Assembly (NCBI GenBank): GCA_003313425.1
Contig: NHZP01000003.1
Coordinates: 2,232,001-2,296,000, forward strand
Origin: Pseudopyrenochaeta lycopersici
Taxonomy: Eukaryota > Ascomycota > Dothideomycetes > Pleosporales > Pseudopyrenochaetaceae
DNA length: 64,000 nt
Direction: 5' to 3'
The notes under the pieces are model-generated. The model had not been told where the DNA came from. It worked only from the letters and a program-made list of their open reading frames with translations, and searched no databases. Of this stretch, positions 34,440-43,329 are shown piece after piece. A program made the position numbers and the translations under genes. Position 1 is the first letter of the stretch, and each line of letters opens with the position of its first letter.

Positions 34440-36769
34440 GCAAAACTTTTTAGATACCTTCGTCGCCGCTAAGATACTCTTCTGCAGCTAGCCTATCCTT
34501 ATTAAGTAGTAACTAATTTGGAGGCATGCAATAAGTAGGTGGCTTAGGCTTATTAGGCTGTCGCTAATAAAACAGATAAGCGTTGTAGTTGTTAGGGTAC
34601 TTAGTCGCCGGGTGCTAGGTAGGTTTCAGGTATCTAGTCTATTTAATCAGGTACTGCCACTCGCGCTTTCGGCGGCCTTTAACGCTAGTTTACTAGCAAT
34701 TAAGAAAATTATTAATAAGCTACTTATCTTAAACCTCGCTATTAAGATTAATTACCTTAACAGCTACTAGCTAAGCTAGCGCTTAATCTAGAAGCCCTTT
34801 CAAGGGCGCAGGCTAAAGAAGCTTAAGGTAAAATACAGGAAAAACTCCGCTGCCTAACATGTCTGGTAGAAGGTCTAATTAATACGCCCAGCCGTCATAC
34901 ACAACTCTCGTAACACTATAAGGCCCTACCTACTTAAGGTCTAGCTTCTTTAATTCCTGTTTAGTAGACTAATTAATTGTATTAACTATAACTTAGTCTC
35001 TAACAGCGTACTTTAGCACTAATTAGTAAGAGGTGTTAGCGTAGTAAGCTTATTCTTATTAAGCCTATAGCATTTATTCTTATAAATAAGTAACTAGGTC
35101 CGCGTAGGTGTTTATAAGCTTATCTGCCTGGATTTTATTACTAGCTACGGCGCTACTAAGCTTTTCGTCGCGGTTTTCCCCTGGGTGTATGCTACTACAA
35201 GGGTAATATCTAAGATCTGTAAAGAATAGCGTTATGCCTGTAGAGGCGTTAACTGTATCGTTAGCCTAAAACTTAGTAATGTAAAGCTAGGCAGCCTAGT
35301 TAGTTTGTGCGTAGTTAATATACTAATAAAGATAAATTTCTAAGGCTTAATTTACCTACTTAGTCTGCCTATCTATTTTAGGGTAATAGGCTGTTAATAA
35401 GCGCTGTTAGATACGCAGTCGCTTACAGACCCGCCTCCAAAACTAACTAACGAAATTTGAACTACAGTTAGAGATAATACTAAGGGGAATGCTATGCAAT
35501 TTAAAGACCTCTATAAAGCACCTAGCAGCTTCAGCTGCGGTACAGCCATACGTAGGGAAAAAGTGCTGTCTTTTTATAAGGCGGTCTATAATAACGAGGA
35601 TATTCTTAAAAGTACGGCTATCTAGCTAAGAGGCAGGTAAATCTTAAATAAAATTAACCAAAATTTCCGTCCAGCGTCCATAAGGCACTGGCAGTAGCCG
35701 CAAGTAACTATGCTTGCCGTCCCGAGGGCTTTTAGTTGTCATAAACCATTCCAGGTTCTTATGGTCCGTTATCACCTGTATTGGTTAAGAAGAGCCTATA
35801 AGTTCAGGCTCCTATTCCTTAAATGCCCGTATAATTACTATAAGTTTAAGATTATAGATGTCGTAGTTACATTCTGCTAGAGAGTGTTTCTTTAAAAAGA
35901 AAGCAACAGGTTATAGGACGTCCTTATTATTATATTACTTTATAACTCTGCCTAATACTTATCCTAACGCATTAGTAAAGATGTAGATTTACTTAGCAGG
36001 ATTAAAATGCTTTAACACTACGCCTACACGAAATGCTGCTTTAAGAGCCTTAAAAGCTTTTACTTCTTCCTCCCCCTATATAATTAGCTTATAACGAACC
36101 TTCTTATAGGTAGGTTTATTAGGATTGCTACTTTTCTTTTCTACAACAGTAGCCTTAATAAGGCGTGTGAGTAGTAACGCTATCTTTAAGTAGCCTTTAA
36201 TAAAGCGCTAGGAGAAGCTAGTGTACCTAAGGAAAGCGAGCACATCTTAGGCAGTCTTTAGTGTTTCCTATTGCTGTACAGCCTTAATCTTCTTAAGGTT
36301 AATTTTAATGCCCTTATTTATAATTATTATACCTAAGAACTTAATACAGTCTATATAAAATTCTGATTTGCGTAAGTCTACATAGAACCCTTTTTCCTTA
36401 AGGCGCGTAAGCACCTTTTTTATATGCTCTATGTAGGCTTCTACTAATTCTAAGAAAACTAAGATATCGTCTAGATAGGCAGTATAAAACTTATTAAGGT
36501 ACTTAAAAAGAGCGCTGTTAATTACCCTTTAAAACGTGGCTAGAGTATTATAGAGGCTTATAGGCATCACGCGGTATTAATAAGTGCCCTAACGCGTAGA
36601 GAAGGCAGTAAGCTACTCTAAACTAGGCTTTATGCGAATTTAATAAAAAGCGTGCATAACATTAAATTTAGAAAAGATAACAGCTTTATTAAGCTTAGCT
36701 AAAGTCTTGCAGAAGAAAGGAATTAGGTATTAATCCTTAATAGAGGCTTTATTAAGGTCTTAATAATCT
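34440..36769 (-). pseudogene. Gypsy G2 pol: RT (C-terminal part), RNase H, integrase remnants
   Basis: On the minus strand the RT catalytic box is clear near 36470-36490 (TAYLDDILVF), followed by KVLTRLKEKGFYVDLRKSEF and FLGIIIINKGIKI. RNase H follows (TNAxG-VLG near 35950, then VITDHKNLE near 35760), then integrase and C-terminal sequence to about 34500. Stops are RIP-type. RT is interrupted at 36769 by copia-A and resumes at 42013 with the CVD motif. Confidence 0.82.
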
Positions 36770-36943
36770 TGTCAGATACAAGCAGCGATCGTACGCGATA
36801 CAGCATTGTAGCACAAAGCTCGGGTGTAACCACTTGGCACACACACACTACATAAAAAGGAAAAAAATAGCAAAGAACTTAATGATGAATACAATGAAAA
36901 ACCTATCAACATACCTCATCGCATTTGAGCATTCTATCTGACA
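36770..36943 (+). repeat. Copia-A 5' LTR
   Basis: 174 bp, identical by eye to the 3' LTR at 41839-42012. TG...CA ends, with an imperfect TCAG-CTGA terminal inverted repeat. Confidence 0.95.
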
Positions 36944-36956
36944 ATTAAGAGTCTCA
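36944..36956 (+). promoter_or_regulatory. Copia-A primer-binding site, probable internal tRNA-Lys priming
   Basis: ATTAAGAGTCTCA starts directly after the LTR. Its complement, GACTCTTAAT, has the form of the anticodon loop and stem of tRNA-Lys(CUU) rather than a tRNA 3' end, suggesting half-tRNA priming as known for Drosophila copia and Candida Tca2. The same word follows the LTRs of copia-B and copia-D. Confidence 0.55.
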
Positions 36957-36980
36957 CTGTCTCAATTACACTCTGAAACA

Positions 36981-38228
36981 ATGTCGCTGTCGACAATGCG
37001 AGAACCAACCGTACTCCTAATGGACTACACGACGTACACGCCATGGCTGCAACAGCTAGAAACGCGATGCGTCTCCCTTGACGTGTGGGAACAGATAGAT
37101 CCTACTCAAAATACTCCTCTGAAAACGAAACCAAGAATCCCAACCGAGCCAGACATCACGAAGTACGAGAGAAAGACGACGCTTGGTATCGACGACAATG
37201 GAGCACCTCTGCGACCAGAGGCCCCGTCCGAGCTCTCAACAAACGGCCTCAAGGCGTGGAAGGAGGACACCGACTTCTACAAACTCCGCCTTGAGTCATA
37301 CAAGATAGCAGACAGAGACTATCGCGAAGAACGGGCGAATATGGACAAAGTGGTGGTATATATCCAACAATCAGTATCACCCCACCTCATGAAGAACTGC
37401 TGTAAGCCAGGTGAACCAATTCGAACGTGGCTCATCAGCCTGAAACAAACCGTCGGAATAGACGCCGAAGAAGAACGGTTGCGAGCACGTCACCGATACC
37501 TAGCCGCCCTCAAACCAATGAGACAGCCCGGGAGTTGGGACACCTGGCTCTCGGAATACGACCACGCCGCAACGAACGCGGAGACCGAAGGGGTCGCTGA
37601 AATACAGAATATACAAGATATCGTACAAGACTTTCTTGACTCAGTCATGAAGATAGCACCAACCTGGGCAACGACATTCCAGGACTATGGTCGGCGAGAA
37701 CAAAATATGACTCGCAAAGAAATGATGAAACGCTTCCGAGAACACATGAGCAAGTACCACCCTTTAAAGGGGAAGCAGCAGAGGGGCGCCTTTACTGTAG
37801 GGAACACCTCATTTCTCGCTGCTGGTGGTGAATCCACCCCGGGCACTGACAGGGACGCCTCTCACGTTGCCGATAGCGCACCATCCACTCCAACCACACA
37901 GGGGAGTCGGGGAAGACCTCGTCAAAAACGAACTTTTGGTCAAAATACCATATCCAAGCAGTCCTCAACAGGGGATACAGCGGCAGCTGAAGGAGTAAAA
38001 TGCCCTGCTTGTGAACAACGCCATGGACTAGAGAATTGTTACTATGTCCACACAAATAAAGCACCAGAGTGGTTCACACCTCGCTCAGGAATCGCAGCGA
38101 TGGTAAGGCACCGACTGGAACATGACGCTGACCTGCAAGAACAGCTTAGGAGCGGGAAAAGAGCTCGCACAAAAACACCAACCATCAAAACGTCAACGTC
38201 TCAGACACCCGAAATGTCTACGGAGTGA
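36981..38228 (+). CDS. Copia-A Gag (nucleocapsid-like) protein
   Basis: 415 codons, ATG at 36981 just downstream of the primer site, ending at TGA 38226-38228. The N-terminal half has the copia Gag fold signature: a WLQQLETRC-like start, then VVVYIQQSVSPHL and a RTWLISLKQTVG helix region (UBN2-like). Near the C-terminus a CPACEQRHGLENCYYVH segment is a C-x2-C-x3-H-x4-C-type knuckle, a variant zinc knuckle for RNA binding. It would form virus-like particles in the cytoplasm. The tail SQTPEMSTE leads into the stop codon, which is followed by CTAG; pol continues in the same frame. Confidence 0.92.
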   Translation: MSLSTMREPTVLLMDYTTYTPWLQQLETRCVSLDVWEQIDPTQNTPLKTKPRIPTEPDITKYERKTTLGIDDNGAPLRPEAPSELSTNGLKAWKEDTDFYKLRLESYKIADRDYREERANMDKVVVYIQQSVSPHLMKNCCKPGEPIRTWLISLKQTVGIDAEEERLRARHRYLAALKPMRQPGSWDTWLSEYDHAATNAETEGVAEIQNIQDIVQDFLDSVMKIAPTWATTFQDYGRREQNMTRKEMMKRFREHMSKYHPLKGKQQRGAFTVGNTSFLAAGGESTPGTDRDASHVADSAPSTPTTQGSRGRPRQKRTFGQNTISKQSSTGDTAAAEGVKCPACEQRHGLENCYYVHTNKAPEWFTPRSGIAAMVRHRLEHDADLQEQLRSGKRARTKTPTIKTSTSQTPEMSTE

Positions 38229-38234
38229 CTAGAG
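38226..38234 (+). promoter_or_regulatory. Gag-pol stop codon in UGA-CUA readthrough context
   Basis: The only stop between gag and pol is TGA, directly followed by CTAGAG; pol is in the same frame (38229 is divisible by three with the YVDD codons). UGA followed by CUA is the established high-readthrough context of eukaryotes, including fungal genes with cryptic peroxisomal extensions. Copia-B has TGA-CTA-GAA at the homologous point (46866-46858) and copia-D has TAA-CTA-GAA (23601-23609, a likely RIP change). This fits Gag to Gag-Pol ratio control by readthrough. Confidence 0.82.
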
Positions 38235-41200
38235 GGACGGAAGATTTCAACGATTAATGCTGCCTTAACTGCTGCATCATTTCGAGCAGAAGCTTCAGAC
38301 TATCCACTGAGGCACTCGTTTATTTTGGACTCAGGATCCACGATACACATCACGAACGATCGTAACCGAGTCCGAGACCTCAGTCCGCCTACGGCTGCAG
38401 ACTGTATTTGGGCCGGAAATACACGGATCTGGATACAAGGATACGGATCAGTCCTACTCGACCTCATCGGACCGAACGGGCCGACTAAACTCGAACTGCG
38501 CAACGTAGCCTGGTGTCCAGACATCCTGTGTAATTTGGTCTCTTTTAGACTACTCAGACAGCAAGGGATGTGGTGGGACAACCAGAGTGACCCTACTGCT
38601 CTGAAGAGACGGGATAACACTACAATCACACACCTGAAGGAGGCACATGGCCAATGGATACTCGAACACCAGGACAAGGGCGAAGCCGCCTTCTTCACGA
38701 AAGCAATCAACTCCCGCACCAAGCGATCAGCACAGAAGGCCGACGCCATGCGGTGGCATAGGCGAATGGGACACCCAGGACCAGCAGCAATCGAGCACTT
38801 AGTCCAACAATCTGAGGGGGTGCGCATCAAAGGAATCACCACTGTACAATGCAACGCATGTGGAAGAGCCAAGACTAAACGCCAGATAAGACGCACACCC
38901 CGAGTACACGACCAAGGGCCTGGGGAAAGACTCGCTATTGACTTCCACACGTACGAGGAAGGAAGTTCAACAAAAGAGAAGAGTCAGATGCTAGTTACTG
39001 ATCGGTACTCTGGTTTCATGTGGGATTTCTACTTCAAGGACAATCGACTCGGAAAGTCCATTATCGGGTTCCTGGATATCATCGTCCGCTTCCTGAAGAA
39101 GCAGTACAACATTACAGTCAAGGTCATCGAATGCGACGGAGAGATCGCGACTACTAAACCCGAAGTTTCAAGATGGTGTACCGCGCGCTCAATTCGATTG
39201 GAGCCTTCCGCCCCAGACACTCAATCCCAGAACGGTGGAGCTGAACGCTCAGGGGGTGTGGTAAAAGACAAATCGCGCACGATACGATTAGACGCAAACC
39301 TACCATGGGAACTGTGGCCAGAGATCGTACGAGCAGCAGTGTACCTATACAATCGAACGCCAAACTACTCAAACGCCTGGAAATCACCCTACGAAGTTTT
39401 CTTCACTACGGCAGCCCTGTACGATGGCATAATTACCTCCCCGCGGAAACCGAATCAAGCCCATCTTAAGGCATACGGTTGTAAGGCATTCGCCCTTACC
39501 GACGATACACTTCGAGGCAAATCGCGACTCCAACGTCTCGACCCCAGAGCATGGATAGGATACCTCGTTGGATACCGATCCTCCAATATCTACAGAATCT
39601 GGATTCCATCCATGGCCAAAGTAATCAGCACTCGAGATGTAGTGTTTGATGAAGAATTAATATTTGACGGGAAGACGGAAGACCTTATGGACAACCTTAT
39701 GCACAGCACGCTAAACGAGATAGCTGCATGGATGAGGACAGTTGAACTGCCAGAACCAACCCATGAGGAACCAGAGACCCAAACGTTTTATGAAGACGAC
39801 ACCATTCAAGACTCTGAAACGACCCAGCAAGGTAACCAACCGGGTTACTATCAAGGGAGGAGGATCAACTACACCTACCCCTCTCCGCCAACTACTCCGC
39901 CGCCAGTAGCTCTGCTTACGCAACTTTTATCTGGCGAGCATCAAGGAGATAGCCAAACAACATCTGGCTCATCAAAAACGATTCCTTGGGAAGCGGCCTT
40001 TATAGCGGGCACCCAAGCAGGGCACGTTGGAACCCACAATGGGAAGATAATCGACAAGGCCCAGATGAAGCGAATGTTGGCCCAAGGATTAAAGCCACAT
40101 CAAAGCGAGTTACCGCCGCTGCCAACTTCTCACACAGGAATTGAGAAACATCCTCTCTGCGAATGGTTCAAGGAAGCTGAGAAAGAGCACCTTAAAAGCC
40201 ATCACAAGATGAAATCATGGTCCGAAGTGCCAATAAAGAAGATCAAACTGACAAGACAACAGATCCTCGATTGTATGTGGGTGTATACCTACAAACTAGA
40301 CAAGAACCATCACTTGCTGAAGTGTAAGGCGCGACTCGTCGTCCGAGGTGACCAACAAAGGAATATTACCTCACAAGACACTTACGCAGCTACTCTCGCC
40401 AGCCGTTCATTCCGAATGCTGATGGCAATAGCAGCTCACTACAATCTGGAGCTCAAGCAATACGATGTCACGAACGCCTTTGTCCACGCAACCATGGATC
40501 AAGAAGTATACATGAGAATGCCCCACGGCTACCGAAAGCCCGGAACGATACTCCAGGTAAACAAGGCTTTATACGGTCTCCGAATCTCCCCTCTCCTCTG
40601 GCAAAAGGAATTCACATCAACCCTCAAGAAACTTGGCTTTCAGAACGTCCCTCACGAGCCATGCTGCCTAATTAAAGACGGAATTATCATATTCTTCTAT
40701 GTCGACGATATCATTCTTGCATACAGCAAGCAGAAGGAGACTGAAGCCCAGCAAGCGATTCAACATCTTAGAGACAAGTACTCTATCACAGGTGGAGATG
40801 ATCTTCAATGGTTTCTTGGAGTTGAAGTCATTAGGAACCGAGAGCAGCGCAAGATCCAGCTATCACAAGCAGCATACGCGGACAAGATCAGCCGCTTAGT
40901 CGGCAGAAAAGACATCCGACATGACACTCCAATGGCAGCCATTGAACTAAAGCCCCGAGACGGCCTAGCTACTCCATCAGAAATCAACAAGTACCAACGC
41001 AAGATTGGATCTCTGCTATATGCAGCTGTTACAACCCGACCGGACATCGCCTTTGCAACATCAAGACTGGCCCGATTCCTTATGAACCCTGGCACTGAGC
41101 ACCATACAGCAGCTGACCGAGTTCTCCTTTACCTCCAAAGCACCAAATCAAGAGCCCTTGAGCTTGGTGGAGATGACTGTCTTGAAGTAGCGAGCGATGC

Positions 41201-41735
41201 CTCGTTTGCAGACAACACAATCGATAGAAAGAGCTCGCAGGGATACACAATCAAGTTATTCGGCGGTTTGATTGCTTGGAAAGCAAGTAAGCAAGATACA
41301 GTCACAACATCGACTACAGAAGCTGAGCTTCTTGCGCTATCACAAGTGGCAAAAGAAGCTATATTCATATCACGACTACTTAAGGAACTGCAAATCAATC
41401 TGCCTGAGGACACAATCACGATACAATGCGATAACACTCAAACCATCCGGCTAATCAATAATGAAGTCTCACGGCTGCAAACCAAGCTCCGGCATGTGGA
41501 CATTCACAATCATTGGCTGAGACAGGAGGTGTCAAGAAGAAGTATTCGGGTCATCCATGTCCAATCGGCTGACATGCTAGCTGATGGCTTTACAAAGGCG
41601 TTGCCAGCCAACAAATGGACACAGTTTCTAAGCCAAATGGGCCTGGTAGAACTCACAGGAAGCAGAGAAATAACAGCAGCACGCCTTGAAGAGATCCAAA
41701 GCCAAATTGAGAAGCTAGAGATCGAACAGGCGTAG
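38229..41735 (+). CDS. Copia-A Pol: protease, integrase, reverse transcriptase, RNase H
   Basis: 1168 codons in frame with gag after the UGA; there is no separate ATG at the start, so it is expected to be made as a Gag-Pol fusion of about 1584 residues. Aspartic protease: ILDSGSTIHI at 38322-38351. Gag-pre-integrase zinc region: WHRRMGHPG near 38755 and CNACGRAK near 38850. The integrase core has RLAIDFHTYEEG near 38930, ECDGEIATT near 39130 and NGGAERSGG near 39235. RT: MWVYTYKLDKNHHLLKCKAR near 40280 and YVDD at 40698-40709. RNase H: VASDASFADN near 41190, then STTEAELLALSQVAKEA near 41315. The length is normal for copia pol and no domain is broken. Confidence 0.95.
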   Translation, partial: LEGRKISTINAALTAASFRAEASDYPLRHSFILDSGSTIHITNDRNRVRDLSPPTAADCIWAGNTRIWIQGYGSVLLDLIGPNGPTKLELRNVAWCPDILCNLVSFRLLRQQGMWWDNQSDPTALKRRDNTTITHLKEAHGQWILEHQDKGEAAFFTKAINSRTKRSAQKADAMRWHRRMGHPGPAAIEHLVQQSEGVRIKGITTVQCNACGRAKTKRQIRRTPRVHDQGPGERLAIDFHTYEEGSSTKEKSQMLVTDRYSGFMWDFYFKDNRLGKSIIGFLDIIVRFLKKQYNITVKVIECDGEIATTKPEVSRWCTARSIRLEPSAPDTQSQNGGAERSGGVVKDKSRTIRLDANLPWELWPEIVRAAVYLYNRTPNYSNAWKSPYEVFFTTAALYDGIITSPRKPNQAHLKAYGCKAFALTDDTLRGKSRLQRLDPRAWIGYLVGYRSSNIYRIWIPSMAKVISTRDVVFDEELIFDGKTEDLMDNLMHSTLNEIAAWMRTVELPEPTHEEPETQTFYEDDTIQDSETTQQGNQPGYYQGRRINYTYPSPPTTPPPVALLTQLLSGEHQGDSQTTSGSSKTIPWEAAFIAGTQAGHVGTHNGKIIDKAQMKRMLAQGLKPHQSELPPLPTSHTGIEKHPLCEWFKEAEKEHLKSHHKMKSWSEVPIKKIKLTRQQILDCMWVYTYKLDKNHHLLKCKARLVVRGDQQRNITSQDTYAATLASRSFRMLMAIAAHYNLELKQYDVTNAFVHATMDQEVYMRMPHGYRKPGTILQVNKALYGLRISPLLWQKEFTSTLKKLGFQNVPHEPCCLIKDGIIIFFYVDDIILAYSKQKETEAQQAIQHLRDKYSITGGDDLQWFLGVEVIRNREQRKIQLSQAAYADKISRLVGRKDIRHDTPMAAIELKPRDGLATPSEINKYQRKIGSLLYAAVTTRPDIAFATSRLARFLMNPGTEHHTAADRVLLYLQSTKSRALELGGDDCLEVASDASFADNTIDRKSSQGYTIKLFGGLIAWKASKQDTVTTSTTEAELLALSQVAKEAIFISRLLKELQINLPEDTITIQCDNTQTIRLINNEVSRLQTKLRHVDIHNHWLRQEVSRRSIRVIHVQSADMLADGFTKALPANKWTQFLSQMGLVELTGSREITAARLEEIQSQIEKLEIEQA

Positions 41736-41828
41736 CTAGACGGCGATCAATGCTCCTTGTACACGACCTCGAGATTCACTAGAAGACAACGGAAGTGGTT
41801 CTTGTCCAGCTTGAAATGGTTTCCAAGC

Positions 41829-41838
41829 TGAGGGGGTG
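41829..41838 (+). promoter_or_regulatory. Copia-A polypurine tract
   Basis: tgagggggtg lies directly before the 3' LTR (41839). The same purine word stands next to the 3' LTR of copia-B as its complement (caccccctca, 43317-43326). Confidence 0.85.
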
Positions 41839-42012
41839 TGTCAGATACAAGCAGCGATCGTACGCGATACAGCATTGTAGCACAAAGCTCGGGTGTAACC
41901 ACTTGGCACACACACACTACATAAAAAGGAAAAAAATAGCAAAGAACTTAATGATGAATACAATGAAAAACCTATCAACATACCTCATCGCATTTGAGCA
42001 TTCTATCTGACA
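41839..42012 (+). repeat. Copia-A 3' LTR
   Basis: 174 bp, identical to the 5' LTR by eye. Followed by the AATCT target duplication, after which the G2 RT sequence resumes. Confidence 0.95.
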
Positions 42013-43155
42013 AATCTACGCAGACTTAGATACTACCGCTAGGTTTAGCGATAATAAGCAAGTTATTTTGTGCAGCAGAGGGTCCCTAGAAGATAAAATC
42101 TTAGGCCTCTATCTCCTAAATATATTACTTAATAGCTTTAAACTGTTTACTAGAAAATAGTCTTGCTTAATAATTAGGCACCTTAGCTCCTAGCTTAAGC
42201 TTAATCTTGTAGTTATGTTCTAAGTAATCTAGGAGCTTAGCCGCAGCTACTTTATTAAACACAGGAATAATTAAGGTATATTCCTTAAGCAGGTGCGGAG
42301 GCAGGATATTATTTAATAAGACTTCCTTAGGAGGGTCGAAGAACTTATTATAGTCCTTTTATGCCGCTACGCAACAGATTTTCTGTAACGCTCCTAGTAG
42401 TAAGCGCTAAACTATTATAAATAGAGGGTGGTTTTTTTATTTAGTAAACGCCTAAATAGCTCTTAGCGAGACGACCTTAATACCTACCGCAGGTTTAGTT
42501 TGCTAGTATAGTACTTAGTGTTTGTTGTCTAGCTTTACTAGGGCTGTAGTATCTAACTTTACCTATTGTTAGCTAGTCTTACCTTTATTCCTACTATCTA
42601 TAGAGGAACTAGGCTGTGTAGAGGCGTTAGGCGTAGCTCGCTCGCAGACGACTTATAGTATATGCGAGTATTACTAGCATTCTGTTTAGTAGTATGCGTT
42701 AGGGAATTTAATTATACCCTAACAGTAATTAAAGCGTAGTACGTGCAGTTTCCTCTAGCAGAATCCTAACACTAGGTTAAAGGCCCTATACTAGTTAAGA
42801 ATATAGGCGGAAGTATACTTAAAGTAGGAATTAATTTTTATATAGAATTTAACCCTGTAAGTAATAGATTCTAAAGCAACGCCTTTATATCCTTCGCATA
42901 TAATAGCTGTAATAAGAGAAATTAGTTAGAACCCCTAGGTAAGCTAGAGGAACCGCTGTAAGATAAAGTTTGTATCTGCCCTGTTATCTACTAATATCTG
43001 GGCGACGTAGGGGGCGTTTTCTTATTATCTAATTATGCTTAAGAAAGCAAACTAGTCTAGGCTGTCTAGACACAGCTTATCTTTCTAGACAGCCTGCGTA
43101 CGTCGCAGAAGTGCCTGCGCTACGGGCTTATGTATGCTGCCCTAGTAAGTAGTAG
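42013..43155 (-). pseudogene. Gypsy G2 pol: protease and N-terminal RT remnant
   Basis: Minus strand: the RT entry motif IIAKPSGSI-VCVD lies next to copia-A, matching the FVPKPDGTLRFCVD block, so copia-A split RT right after CVD. Further right, near 42960, a protease-like QILVDNRADTNFI occurs (LVDSGAD in live elements; S to N is a G-to-A change). RIP stops throughout. Copia-B inserted just upstream of the protease region. Confidence 0.75.
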
Positions 43156-43316
43156 TGTCAGAATTTTAATGAATGTGTTGGTCAGAAAATTGATTATTTA
43201 TTTATTATTGTTCTGTCTGTTCTTTTTATAGCTCCTCTGCTTCCGGAGGTTCCGTAGATCGCAATAGTTATCAGTCCTACTATTTATCGCTCTTTCCTTA
43301 TATTTAACAATCTGAC
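43156..43316 (-). repeat. Copia-B 3' LTR
   Basis: 161 bp, TGTCAGAATTTTAATG to CAATCTGACA on the plus strand. Differs from the partner LTR at 48221-48383 mostly by G/A and C/T exchanges. Confidence 0.92.
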
Positions 43317-43329
43317 ACACCCCCTCAGC

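Larger units (their letters stand above)
36770..42012 (+). mobile_element. Copia-A: intact, young Ty1/copia element
   Basis: 5243 bp with two identical 174-bp LTRs (36770-36943 and 41839-42012; TGTCAGATACAAGCAG to TTCTATCTGACA) and a perfect AATCT target duplication (36765-36769 and 42013-42017). Gag and pol are open, with no RIP damage, inside a heavily RIPed gypsy RT. Identical LTRs and absence of RIP mean a recent insertion, after the last RIP of this locus. Domain order PR-IN-RT-RH is copia type. It is the only retroelement here that looks able to move. Confidence 0.96.

Noticed and set aside
38300..38950. 216-codon minus-strand open frame
   Set aside because: Lies wholly antisense to the intact copia-A pol; codon-shadow of a GC-balanced gene with no motif of its own.
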